This document shows positions 50,715 to 61,352 of a DNA stretch of 64,000 bases, in pieces. The notes under the pieces are model-generated. The model had not been told where the DNA came from. It made no database searches and worked only from the letters and a program-made list of their open reading frames with translations. The DNA comes from Brienomyrus brachyistius (taxonomy: Eukaryota; Chordata; Actinopteri; Osteoglossiformes; Mormyridae), in the NCBI RefSeq assembly GCF_023856365.1, contig NC_064538.1, positions 12,990,435-13,054,434 on the forward strand, read 5' to 3'. The number at the start of each line of letters is the position of its first letter. Position 1 is the stretch's first letter. The position numbers and the translations under genes are program-made.

Positions 50715-51112
50715 AGGGGTGGCATGGTGGTGCAGTGGTTAGCACTGTATGGGGCGGCATGGTGGTGCAGTGGTTAGCACTGTTGTCTCACACCTCTGGG
50801 ACCCGGGTTGGCGTCTCCGCCTGGGTCACATGTGTGCGGAGTTTGCATGTTCTCCCCATGTTGTCGTGGGGTTTCCTCCGGGTACTCCTGTTTCTCCCCC
50901 ACAGTCCAAAAACATGCCGAGGCTAATTGGACTTGCTAAATTGCCCGTAGGTGTGAATGTGTGCGTGAATGGTGTGTGAGTGTGCCCTGCGATGGGCTGG
51001 TCCCCCATCCTGGGTTGTTCCCTGCCTCATGCCCATTGCTTCCGGGATAGGCTCCGGACCCCCGTGACCTAGTAGGATAAGCGGTTTGGAAAATGGATGG
51101 ATGGATGGATGG
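50715..51112 (+). repeat. Well-preserved tRNA-headed SINE with L2-like tail and 12-bp target duplication
   Basis: Flanked by perfect 12-bp repeats AAAAATATTTTG (50703-50714 and 51113-51124). The head GGCATGGTGGTGCAGTGGTT occurs twice (50721 and 50757), a 36-bp internal head duplication. The body has GGAGTTTGCATGTTCTCCCC and AAATTGCCCGTAGGTGTGAA, and the tail TAAGCGGTTTGGAAAATGGA ends in GGAT repeats. It is the best reference copy for the other fragments in the window and lies 0.5 kb upstream of foxp3. Confidence 0.93.
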
Positions 51113-51641
51113 AAAAATATTTTGTGAAATTGACTGGCCATGCATCTTGACCCACTTGAGACCACACTGGCCATTGTAAGTGACTAGGGGGTTTGATCCA
51201 GCCAATTAATAATAAATTGTGTCTCAGCTGCTGCTACAGTGTTTTAGTATTAAATTAGAATTTAAATTAAATTTAATAAAAATTTTATTAATTTTTAATA
51301 GAAATTAAATTTGAATTGTGTTCAGTCTACTTGCAATGTTCTTCCAAGATTTGATACTAAATGTTGTAGAATTCTTTTATGGATTGCTACCTATTTTAAA
51401 TCGATATCTGTTTCCACATCCCATGTTTTTGGTTCATTTTCAGTTTGTCATCATCTGCAATGTGTTCACTTCAGTTTCAGTTTTTTTGCTGTCGATGAAT
51501 GTCATTGTGGGCCATGATTTTAACAAAGCTTTGTGTAGCCATTAGTTTGTACCGATCAAGTGACAGCTGTTGTCATTTTGAACCTCATCCAGCCTAATAT
51601 TCCTTGTACTGAGAGTGCACTGTGGCTCCACTCCACCAGCA

Positions 51642-51779
51642 ATGCCCGGAAATGAGCAAAAGATTCAGAATGGAAGGGAGCCGACCGAGTCAAAGGCCCA
51701 GAGGCCGAGGGAGGAGCCAGAAGAGCTGCCAAAGACCCCACCTCAGGTGGATGATGTAATACAGCCAGTTTCCACTCAG
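51642..51779 (+). CDS. foxp3: foxp3 coding exon 1 (residues 1-46)
   Basis: Opens with ATG in MPGNEQ; hydrophilic, rich in Glu, Pro and Lys. The donor is CAG|GTACGG, phase 0. An upstream noncoding exon is expected by analogy with other FOXP genes but was not located. Confidence 0.8.
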
Positions 51780-54700
51780 GTACGGCTCTTTCCAAAAGTG
51801 CACAGTGGCAGCTACGCTCATCCTTTCAATGGGTTCACCATTGATTCATGTATCAACAACAATACGACTAACCCTGAAGGCAGGTGATGTGTGACATCAG
51901 TTTTTTAATCTCGTTGGTTAACTTGCCATCCATGTATTTGCATCGCTGATGAAAGACAGATTTATTCTCATGTTTTTTTGTCTATGTATGTGTTGGTGTT
52001 TCTGTTGTGAATCTTCCTGACACTGCCCCACTAAATTATTGGCACACTCATCTCTGCTCAGTGTGCATGCTCTCTTTGCCCAATGTGGGTATCTCTGGGT
52101 TCATCAGCACCGTAATAATATGTGATCAGGTGAACTGATGTCACTACATTGGCTAAAGTTTGTAATTGTGTGTTTGAAGAGCCATGCAGTTCCACAAACC
52201 AAAATGACTTGATCCTGTTTTCGTCTATGATGCTCTTCACAGGTCTCACTTCCGCTCATGTTTGGATCCATGAATCCTTTTATCACCTCATCCCAACTTC
52301 ACGCCATTCTTCTACAACAGGTAAGACTGACTTATGAGTCATTAATTTCTGTCAACCACAGGCTTCAGATTCCATAAATACTGGAAAACATATTGCAGAA
52401 ACACAGATCTTAGAATCTGAACATTCCAGTTTATAATATATCCATTTATTTGCATGAAAATTCGGTAATGATTGAGATTTTGTACGGCAATCATGGAAAA
52501 AAAGAAAACCTCTTAAGCACACGTCTTACAAAGAACAGGAGTACATTTAGGCAGTCAAATTATTCATTGTTGATTATCCGTCATTAAAAAGGAACAATAC
52601 ATCCATCTGTCTAAGCCATTTCATCCCAAGCATTTGCTTGTAATACTTATCAAATTGTTCCGGTGATCTGGAGACTATTGCAGGAAACCAAGGCACATGG
52701 TTTTAAAGACAAGAGAATTATGATGTCATCGTTTAAAAAGGATTAAAAAGCACTCCCCCAAGGAATGAACACCAGGCACTTTTAAGGTGACGAGGGCTCA
52801 TGTTTAAACAGTACCATCTGTTGGTACAGCATAATAACTGCAAAACTCCAGCTGCATTCAGTACAGCAATGAATGAAATTCTGAGATTGTCTGGTGCCGT
52901 CTTCCTTTCAGACAATAAGATGAAATGCATGAGTCAAGGAAAACAGTGAATGTGCTGTAAGTTTCTCATATGTCTGAAATTAGGTTTTACAAAATCCCCG
53001 TGCGTATTGTAGCAGAAGGACAAATATGACATTTCTCACCAGATTCATCTCAGTCTGAAGCGGTTAAGGTCCTTGAATGATTTGTTTACTCTTGACTCAT
53101 ATTCTAGTTATCAGTTTGATGAACTGACAAAACGAACTCTCGATGTATTTAATCGCATATGTTATGGATGAAGATGATGCAAGAATTAAACGATGCTCAT
53201 AGAAGAATGTAAAAACGACTTCTTGGCAGACTTAGGCTAAATGGTGTCACAAAATTGCCCGTAGTGTGAGATTGTATATGCGAATGCACTCAGTAAGGAA
53301 ATGGATTCCTATCCATGGTGCCACAGTGCCTAGTGACCAGGATAAGTGGTTAGGAGATGAATAGGTACGTCTTCCAATAGGTCTGATAGGCATCCAACCA
53401 TTCTGGGAAAAGGCAGTCTAGTGGCATGTTGCCAATGATCCTCATCTATGCTATTGCTGTTTTATTCAAGGGTGTAGTTTTGGTTTGACTACTGGATGGA
53501 ACCAAATCATTCTCAACCACCACTCCCCCCCCCTCCCCCCCCCCCCCCCCCCCCGCGCCCCTAAACACATGGACCTACAGCAGGGACACACCCCCGTCAT
53601 ATTTACCAAAATCTAAGCCCTTCCTCTCATTATCTCCATTTGTTATAAACGGAGGTTCCTCTGCAATAGTAATTATACTCTTCATTGACTCTGCCTCTCT
53701 TTCCCGTTTCTAGAATGGCAAAGCATGCAAGCCTGCACCCCCCCCCCCCCCCCACAACACCCTTTCACATAATATTCTGAGTTATTTGCCAAATGCTGAG
53801 CATTTTGTGGAATATAAACATCCTGAACAGAAAAGGATGTGATTAATGTCATTATTTTAATGCTTGTGTGTGTATGTTAACTATATTTGATCAGATGTAA
53901 ATACTAGAATGTGTTTGGTGATCATCTGTTTTTGAACATTTTTTGATAACGTGAGGATCTTTACTGCTGGCTTCCCGCAAATTTCATTGTGTGGCCATCA
54001 AGTATGTACTGGTATGTTCGCGTTCTTTCTTTTTTAGAATCTATACCTTAATGCCCTTGGGTATAGATATAACTGTATAGAAAGTCTGCATCTACTGTAG
54101 TATCAAAATTAATCTGATGATTGAATAGAATCAAATTATATTGAATATTTTTTCATTTCTTCCAATCATGTGAATGGGGCAGAAAAACAGCCAGGTGTGT
54201 AACGTAACAAGCAATTAATATCATTGAAGAAATACAGGCATTTCTAGGAAATAAGCGATTACATCACATTCCGCTACAGGTCCTTCAAGGTGGCATCCAA
54301 GTGCTGAATCTGCTAACCCTACCACAGCATTACATTTGCTGAAGCACCTCACCCAATATCTCGCGCATCATTTGAAACTTTGAGGTGCACTGTGACACAG
54401 GCGGGCAGGGGGGCAGTACTGAGGTGACGCTCTTGTCATTTTCAGTGTCCTAATGATGAGGTGAGCAAACAGCTCCTGCAGCTGGTGTCACTGACCCCCC
54501 AGCTGAGTCAGCACAGACCCTCGGTTCTGCGCAGGACCACCCATCTGTTTCCGCAGGATCTGTCTCTTCTCTCTTCCAGCAGGACAGGTACACTCAAAGA
54601 GAGACATCACCCTCTGTGAAATCAGCTTATATTTATTTGTGTGTGTGGTCAGTATATATTACACTGTGGGGACCAAATCGCCCCACAATGTGATTAAAAA

Positions 54701-55790
54701 AAATCTGTTATTCTGACCTTGTGGGGACAAAGAACTAAGAAAGTGTTCTCCACAAGAGTCTATGCTCTACATGAATGTACAGCGTAATGTCACACGTCTC
54801 CTTTATAATCACAGTCAACAACTTCACTGCAAGCTGACAAGTGCCCTTTCTCCCCCTTTTTTGACTGTCTTGCATCCAGCAAGATCTGCTGCTTCCAATC
54901 AGTCTGCTTGGTCAGACCAGAGCTCAGCACACACTTCTGACCTCATCTCAGTTTGCAAAGTGGAGACCAGTGATGGTGCGAAAGTTTCTCCTCCTACAGC
55001 AGATTGCCCCCTTCAGCAAACAAGTCACAGTATAGCCAAGGCCAGCTCAACTCACAGGCAGGGCTCCACCTTCTCCAGCTTTTATGATGGGTACAATTTT
55101 TTATTCCTGGCGCTGTTATCTAAATACAGTAAATAGTCCCTTAAACGGCCTCTTTTGCTTTAGCGCCGCTCAATCTGGACTGGGGAGTTTAACTGCTCTG
55201 TTTGTAAATGGACTCTGCCGATGGCCTGGCTGTGAAGAGATGTTTGAAGAAAACTCTCATTTTCTGAAGTAAGCTGCGTTTTGGATGTCGACGCACATGT
55301 AACATTTGTCTACAGACAGAGCAGAAATGAATATCCTGATATCTTGAACCTTTCATTTATCCTGCCTAATTCTCGATGTTCCTGCACTAGACACCTTTAC
55401 AGAGACCATGGCCGTGGGGACAGAAGTATTGCTCAGTGGCGAGTGCAACAAGACATGGTGCAACACATGGAGACTCAGGTTGGTCCCTGAGAAACGAAAA
55501 GAACCAGGGAAAAAAGATCTGCTCTATTGTGAGGGTGTGTAGTGAGGGTAGGCAGCATAAGCACTGCAGCATTGCACGTTTGTTTGCATTCACCTTTCCA
55601 GAACACTAATAGGAAAGGTGACAGGATGTTGTGCTTTTTTCGCTCTTCGTCTGGCATTTTGTTTACATGCCCCCATATTTCGTGGGCATCAGAAATTGAT
55701 TGGGACGGGCATTAAATGCCACTGCCACTCCCCAAGCCTCCAACACCCTGCATACAATAGTCCTCCATTCACGGGGGATACAATACAAGA

Positions 55791-55837
<47 letters not shown>

Positions 55838-58800
55838 CACACACACACACACACACAGGTTTGTAATTATATCTTTGTGGGGACTCTCCATTCGTTTCTA
55901 TGGGCAAAACTCTAGTCCCAAAATGACGACCTTAACACCCACCCAACCCTAACCCAAACAAAAAATGACACTTTTTTATGAGCCATTTTTAGTTCTTTGA
56001 TTGCATTCACAGACCATTGTGAGGACCTGAAAAATGCCCCCATACATACATATGCATGTATAAAACATAGAAAACTTGTTTTTTCATTTACATAGATACA
56101 TATGTTTAATGCCAATGATAGTTTCAATATCAAGGACAATAACTATTCACAAAATGAACAATTATAACAATATACTGTAGTAAAGCTTATGTGAATGTAG
56201 TTTCTCTCTCTCTCTCTCTCTCTCTCAAATGACTGGGATTCTGATGTCTCTGCGGGGCAGCGTGGGTAGAGTGAGACAAAGGCATGAGTCACATATTAAA
56301 TCGCACATTAAGTCACGACAGGGAGGGCCTGGTGGAAAGACTACTCAGAGCGGTACAGAACTTAAAACTTGTGAACCATTTATTTTTGGACTTTTCCACT
56401 TAATATGTTAGGGCTTCACTGAAACCACTGTAACCGAATCCGTGGACACAGAGGTGCAACTGTATATAGATTTTTGATGCGCAGACACTCACCCCATTGA
56501 GCACAAGAGCCAGAAGATTACATGCTATTCTACGTGCTGTAATATTGGGGCAGACTTGTAGGTGTCCACTGTGTTCCAGCTCACCATGGAGAAGAGGAAG
56601 CTGCTAGCTATGCAGCTCCATCTCCACATGCCTGAACGCAGGCCCCTTGACTCAGTAAGTGATTTGCAAGGCTATCTTCTGATATATCTTTGTCAGGCTG
56701 TCACATGAGTTAAAGTGAATCAGCGGCATGAATGGATAGAAATGGGTGCATTTCTGAGACCTGTGCTTCTTGCCTTGGATAAAATTATAATTATATGAAT
56801 GAAGATATATTCTTGGTGCATAAGTTTTCTAATCCATTGAATCGATTTTGGTAATCATGCCAGAGCAATATGTACCGATTATGTGTATGTTTTATACCAA
56901 CCATACATGTCATTCAACACTAATAATACACTTTTATTCCAAATTAATCATACTGCACACTTCCTGTATTACTGCTGATGGTTTTTGGACCCTGATGTTG
57001 TATTTTATATTTATATCACCTATAAAATGTACTTATTGCTCAGATTTTGTACTTTTACAGCACTGATATTTTATATTTTTATATTTCCGTCTTACTTATT
57101 TTTTATATATATGTCCAAAGATTCAAATATAAATGCACCATTTGTGGTTAATGCAACTGCAATTTCATAGTGGTGGTTCTTGAATCTTGAGACGAATGGA
57201 TATATTTTGTCAATCTGGCTTTTACAATCATACACAAATTCAGCACACAGGTACATTTGCATTTTCCAGAAAACTGCATTGCATTACTGCTCCCTGCAAT
57301 GTTAGCAAATTGTACATATTTTTGGAATCTTTCAGCCCCAACAAGAGGGTTCCGAGAGACAGCAGTTATGGCTCCGTGACAGTGTCCCCTGCAGTGTCAC
57401 CAAGGATGCCGCACAGCTGGTGCCACCAAGCTACTGGCCTGTTCCGAACTCCCACTTTGTTCCAGGTGAATATAACACACTTCATTGTCATTTCAGGTCA
57501 CACAATGTTACAGTATGTGGCAGCAGTCCTTACAGTAGCAAACAATACACAGAATGAAACAACAGACAATTCATACAATATATATACGCAAAGAGTAATA
57601 CAAGGACACAATGACAATGAACAATACCCAATATAAATATAAGAAAGCAAAAATTATACAACATATCAGATATCAGAATGCACCAATATATCCTCATAAA
57701 TTTGACAGATTTATATTGTTCTTCATAAATGCTTTACTGGGAATTTACAACTTTTGGGTTTCGCTTTTTTTGAATCCTAATCTAGGCTAGTATGCAGCTG
57801 TTTCATACAATCCTGTGTCATTTTACAGACCCAGGGATTGAGAGTAATCTGTTCAAATGTAAACATCACAACAGAAGACTGTGGCTTTATAAATTGAAGG
57901 AATACGCCTAGTGATTTATGCTTTAGGTATCGATATTCCGATCTGAAAAACACTGACGTTTTCTGTGCTATTTATTTAATTTCCATGTTATATTATATTA
58001 TATTATATTATATTATATTAATAGGATATATAATATTAATATTATATATAATATAACTGCTACAGAAATGATTCTGCATGATATTAGAGTTTTAGAAAAT
58101 GATGAATCCATGGTGCACATAATACCATTTCTTTGGAAACTATCTAAGAAGTAATAAAAAAAATGTGTCTGTAACTCCCCGTCAGAAGTAGCTTCTTTGA
58201 TTTCATATTAGAAATAATTACATGTAATTATTTCCATCAGTCTACCAGGAAAACACTTTTTTACGTGTGATAACAGGATGTAATACTAAGCAGTATTAAT
58301 AGCACATAATGCTTTGCAGAACTTGTCCCCAGCATTGACTGCTACAAGTATCACAACATTCGGCCACCTTACACCTATGCTTCCCTGATCAGATGGGTGA
58401 GTAAACATCAAGCATTTTACAAACCATGCAGTACAGAAAAATACATGCATAATGAGCAATATAAATGGCCACTTCAACAGTTTGTTTATTGTTTCTCCTT
58501 GGATGGTCTCAGGCAATTCTGGATTCCTCAGAGAAGCAGCTGACTTTGAATGAAATCTATCATTGGTTTACCAAAATGTTCTACTACTTCCGACACAACA
58601 CAGCCACATGGAAGGTACAGGGTTCTCTGGACCTCATGCTTCTGAGATGTAAAGCAAATTTAACAGAGTACTTATACTTTTACCCTGCTGTTTGATATAC
58701 AGTATTAGCACTTAAGAAAGCTTCAGAAAGGAACTTCAGACCAAATGTAGCATCTGTAAAGGAAAGTATTAGGTCGACTGTTTGTCCAACGAGAAAAGAA

Positions 58801-59315
58801 ATATAGGCCACTATCAGTCACTACAATGTAAACACCGGAAAACTTAAAACGCCAAATCATTAACAGGTTCGAGGTCAGTTAATAACTTTTCATGTTGTAA
58901 CAATTACATTTGGAGGTTTCATTCTTTTATTTTACCTCCAATATGATATCCAGTGATATTCATATGTATTGACCCGTTACTGTGGGTTTAATAACATTCT
59001 ACAGGATACTTATTTCAAATGCGTTTGCTACTCAAATTCTAGCCCAAATACGATCAATGGTAGCTCTGTGCTTTTTAAACCAGTACAGACAATTCAGCAA
59101 TAAAAAGTATTACAAACCACTGCAATTCAGATATGAACATTTTACATGTCCTTGTCCTAACCTTCGGTGCCTCTGATTGCCCTCCGCAGAATGCTGTCCG
59201 TCATAACCTCAGCCTCCATAAATGTTTTGTGCGTGTGGAAGGAGGAAAGGGAGCAGTCTGGACAGTGGATGAAACTGAATTTCAGAGGCGAAAGGGCCAG
59301 AAATTTAACCGGTGA
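51642..59315 (+). CDS. foxp3: Forkhead box P3 transcription factor, 11 coding exons, 423 codons
   Basis: Coding exons: 51642-51779, 52243-52320, 54446-54587, 54880-55090, 55164-55268, 55391-55478, 56580-56654, 57336-57465, 58320-58396, 58513-58614, 59190-59312, stop TGA 59313-59315. All introns are GT-AG and all phases join, giving 1269 coding bases. The nuclear DNA-binding protein it predicts has a repressor-type N-terminus with SLPLMF and HAILLQQ (about 47-72) and a C2H2 finger with C208, C213, H226 and H231. A leucine zipper (V248, L255, L262, L269) mediates dimerisation in the family. The forkhead runs from [12 protein letters not shown] (337-348) to the end, with recognition helix [10 protein letters not shown] and a basic RRKGQK. 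IRW, EIYHWF, the forkhead at the extreme C-terminus and the lack of a poly-Gln region select FOXP3 over FOXP1/2/4. FOXP3 drives regulatory T-cell identity in mammals. Human FOXP3 is 431 residues by recall. Weakest points are the exon 3 boundaries and the unlocated 5' noncoding exon. Teleost a/b status is undecided. Confidence 0.93.
52243..52320 (+). CDS. foxp3: foxp3 coding exon 2 (residues 47-72)
   Basis: Acceptor CTCTTCACAG|GT, donor CAACAG|GTAAGA, phase 0 at both ends. Encodes SLPLMFGSM...HAILLQQ, which aligns with the LPLVMVAPSG...HLQALLQ segment of mammalian FOXP3. Confidence 0.87.
53255..53370 (+). repeat. SINE tail fragment in foxp3 intron 2
   Basis: AAATTGCCCGTAGTGTGAGA, then ATTCCTATCCATGG and GATAAGTGGTTAGGAGATGA follow the 3' half of the 50715 SINE. 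Confidence 0.6.
53521..53754. repeat. Two poly-C tracts in foxp3 intron 2
   Basis: C-runs at about 53521-53555 (interrupted) and 53737-53754. The complementary G-runs can form quadruplex; lengths here may be assembly-limited. Confidence 0.9.
54446..54587 (+). CDS. foxp3: foxp3 coding exon 3 (residues 73-120)
   Basis: Acceptor CATTTTCAG|TG, donor GGACAG|GTACAC, exits in phase 1. Encodes [14 protein letters not shown], a Leu/Gln-rich stretch in the family position. Homology is weak, so the borders rest on splice consensus and phase fit. Confidence 0.7.
54640..54740. repeat. GTGGGGAC-type interspersed repeat, foxp3 intron 3
   Basis: CTGTGGGGACCAAATCGCCC then CTTGTGGGGACA matches a motif that recurs at 55874 (TTTGTGGGGACT). 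Repeated in fish genomes by recall. Confidence 0.4.
54880..55090 (+). CDS. foxp3: foxp3 coding exon 4 (residues 120-190)
   Basis: Acceptor TTGCATCCAG|CA, donor GATGG|GTACAA, enters in phase 1 and exits in phase 2. A Ser/Thr-rich linker before the zinc finger, poorly conserved across vertebrates. Confidence 0.78.
55164..55268 (+). CDS. foxp3: foxp3 coding exon 5, zinc finger first half (residues 190-225)
   Basis: Encodes [18 protein letters not shown] with the two zinc-binding cysteines. The match to mammalian FOXP3 LFVNGVCKWPGCEKVFEE-type sequence is near-identical. Donor CTGAA|GTAAGC. Confidence 0.95.
55391..55478 (+). CDS. foxp3: foxp3 coding exon 6, zinc finger end and zipper start (residues 225-254)
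   Basis: Encodes the two zinc-binding histidines and [16 protein letters not shown], the start of the leucine zipper. Donor ACTCAG|GTTGGT, phase 0. Confidence 0.93.
55793..56045. repeat. (TA)n(CA)n microsatellite leading into a GTGGGGAC-type repeat, foxp3 intron 6
   Basis: TA run 55793-55833, CA run 55834-55858. This is followed by TTTGTGGGGACTCTCCATTC, then AAATGACGACCTTAACACCC and GAGGACCTGAAAAATG, the body of a widespread fish repeat. Confidence 0.7.
56203..56226. repeat. (TC)n microsatellite, foxp3 intron 6
   Basis: Twelve TC units; a polypyrimidine mirror tract. Confidence 0.95.
56580..56654 (+). CDS. foxp3: foxp3 coding exon 7, leucine zipper (residues 255-279)
   Basis: Encodes [17 protein letters not shown] with L255, L262 and L269 in heptad register. 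Acceptor GTTCCAG|CT, donor CTCA|GTAAGT, phase 0. Confidence 0.93.
57336..57465 (+). CDS. foxp3: foxp3 coding exon 8, linker (residues 280-323)
   Basis: Acceptor CTTTCAG|CC, donor GTTCCAG|GTGAAT, exits in phase 1. A poorly conserved linker between zipper and forkhead. Phase compatibility on both sides and good splice sites support it. Confidence 0.8.
57987..58022. repeat. (TATTA)n microsatellite, foxp3 intron 8
   Basis: About seven pentanucleotide units followed by a further AT palindromic stretch to about 58055. Confidence 0.92.
58320..58396 (+). CDS. foxp3: foxp3 coding exon 9, forkhead start (residues 323-348)
   Basis: Encodes [19 protein letters not shown], the forkhead N-terminal strand and helix 1. 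Donor AGATGG|GTGAGT, phase 0. Confidence 0.97.
58513..58614 (+). CDS. foxp3: foxp3 coding exon 10, forkhead helices 1-2 (residues 349-382)
   Basis: Encodes [19 protein letters not shown]...ATWK. The His in EIYHWF is a FOXP3-type residue (FOXP1/2/4 have EIYNWF). Phase 0 at both ends. Confidence 0.97.
59190..59315 (+). CDS. foxp3: foxp3 last coding exon, recognition helix to stop
   Basis: Encodes [20 protein letters not shown]...[10 protein letters not shown] then TGA. The stop lies inside CCGGTGAGAG, which also reads as a splice donor, so a readthrough isoform with a further exon cannot be excluded. Confidence 0.93.
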   Translation, partial: NAVRHNLSLHKCFVRVEGGKGAVWTVDETEFQRRKGQKFNR

Positions 59316-59876
59316 GAGGCCCGCTTCTGGTCACATGTTTGCAGTAAGAAAAGGAAAATCATTATTAACACCCCAGATATTCAGTGCCTGGTGTAGCCAT
59401 GAAACTGGATGAGCACAAGACTGCATCGCAGCACCAAACACTGAATCTCAAAAGCGGTGCCTATTTCCAAGATTTGCTTTTCCTTGAACATTGAACAGGG
59501 TGGATTAAGCGAGGATTATGGTTAGATAGGTATACGTATACAATGTTTGCACAAGGATTATATGTGCATGCTCTGGCACTTATGCTTCCTATTTCAATGC
59601 ATACTCTGTTTCTATTTATAAAATACTGTGGTCATGACGGCCATGACTGCTAGTCAATGTTGCACCCTTTCTGAGGATCTTTTGCCCAGTCTCATATACA
59701 GAACTATAGCCCACTTTCCAAAACATTGTAAAGTAACAGTGAACTAAAACACACTGAGGATCAGTCTTAAGTTTTCCTCACAAATTTCCAAGTTAATTTA
59801 TGGAGCTAATGCACTATTATTGTGTATCCAAACGTAGTTTTAAACAGTGAAACATGGATGCAAAATACTCTATATA
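59316..59876 (+). other. Probable start of foxp3 3' UTR
   Basis: Downstream of the stop there is no AATAAA before the next transposon. The first AATAAA on this strand is at 60028-60033 inside the Tigger-like element, so the transcript may end within it. No further forkhead-family exon was found. Confidence 0.4.
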
Positions 59877-60565
59877 CAGTGGAAACCACTTATGGTGATC
59901 ACGTCTGTCTGGGTGAAATTGATCCCTATAAGCAGATGATCATTATAACCAATTTTTTTTCTTCTTTATGTCTCAGCCTGATTACCATCTAATTGACATT
60001 TGTGTATTTATTACATGAATATAAGGTAATAAAACAGGCAGCGTCGGTATTTAATTTTATTGGTATTTCAAAATATGGTACAGCTGTTTCAAATGCTTTT
60101 CAAAGTACAGTACTGTACAAATTAAATTACTGAACTGTATATGATTCAAATACCCTATAATACAGTACAAAACTGTACATAATATTCAATTCAATTAAAC
60201 GTTACATCGTCACAAAGCACTTATTGTAGTTTCGCTGCTGCATCTTGGTGGCACATTTTTGGCGGTTTATCATAAGCTTTGATGAGTCTATATTTGTATA
60301 TATAATTGAGAGAAAATGACTTTTTTTTCGTCATCTTTTCTGTGCACGCAGCATTAGCCTCAGGTAGCTAGCCAGAAGCAGACGGTTTATCACAAGACAA
60401 AGTAGGCAAGTAAAAAAAAGAATGACCATAGTTTTAATTTTTCTATGTTGTTCTGCATAAAAAGACCCAAAATGAACACTGTAAGTGGACGACTTGATGC
60501 AAGCTTTTTGATCCATATAAGTGTTTGTTTACTATATTCAGGATCACTATAAGCGGTGTCCACTG
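59877..60565. mobile_element. Tigger-like (Tc1/mariner superfamily) non-autonomous element
   Basis: Starts CAGTGGAAACCACTTATGGT and ends with the near reverse complement ATAAGCGGTGTCCACTG; both sides abut TA, the expected target duplication. 689 bp, no transposase frame. Internal ACAGTAC/GTACAG repeats lie near 60110-60180. Confidence 0.82.
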
Positions 60566-60977
60566 TACTTAGAGACATTTAGTGAATTCTTTGGGCTGTA
60601 TTTGATAATAACTATAATCATTCATTTTCTGCCTGTGCATGTAGTATTTAAAAACACTTATCTTTCTACAGAGCTCTGCCCTACTCACTCTGCCCTCAGG
60701 GGCCCTGAACTGCACCTCAAGTGGTTTAAACAAGCTGAACCCTCATATTGGGAGAGTTTCACTGGACTAGTTCTTCCTGTTTCCTTCATATCATTTTCTT
60801 ATTATCTTTTTAGTGGATAGTTACCTGATTGGTTTTCTCTCATTTTCTTCAGATGTTGCTCATATTTTTTTAAAACAAAAGAAACAAGCAAAATATGACC
60901 TGTGGCTGGATTAATCAATTAATAATTAATTGATTATTCTGCTAAACTTGTGTACTGAAATTGATTAAACTGTGTCC

Positions 60978-61352
60978 TGTCATGTTCGGAGAGAGGAACA
61001 ACCCAGGTGCAGCCGTGGAACAGATTTAAATCACTTTTATCAGGACAAAAAAAGAACCAGGAACAAAACATGACCACAAAGGGTCTAACTGGGAACTGGG
61101 AGATACCTAAAGGCAGAGGAAGATACAGGCTCACCTCATGGCGGTACAGGGCCAAATTAGCAGGGATCATGCAAGTACTGACACAGGCAGCCACATGAGT
61201 AATGACAATGACCAGACTGGGGCTGACGAGACATCCAGGCACTCTTATACAAGATAAACAAGGGTACAATGACCAATAGTCATGGCCCATTAGGGCCACA
61301 TCAAGGAGGAGATCGGAGGTTCAGATAGATGCATGTTGCGCAGCTCATGACA
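60978..61352 (-). repeat. 3' LTR of the element
   Basis: 375 bp with inverted ends TGTCATG...CATGACA. In the minus orientation the polyadenylation signal position reads GATAAA, apparently mutated. Confidence 0.75.

Noticed and set aside
57187..57636. 149-codon open frame overlapping foxp3 exon 8
   Set aside because: Different frame from the phase-consistent foxp3 exon and lacking family resemblance.
51642..59315. Assignment to foxp1, foxp2 or foxp4
   Set aside because: IRW, EIYHWF, the short length, no poly-Gln region and termination right after the forkhead fit FOXP3 only.
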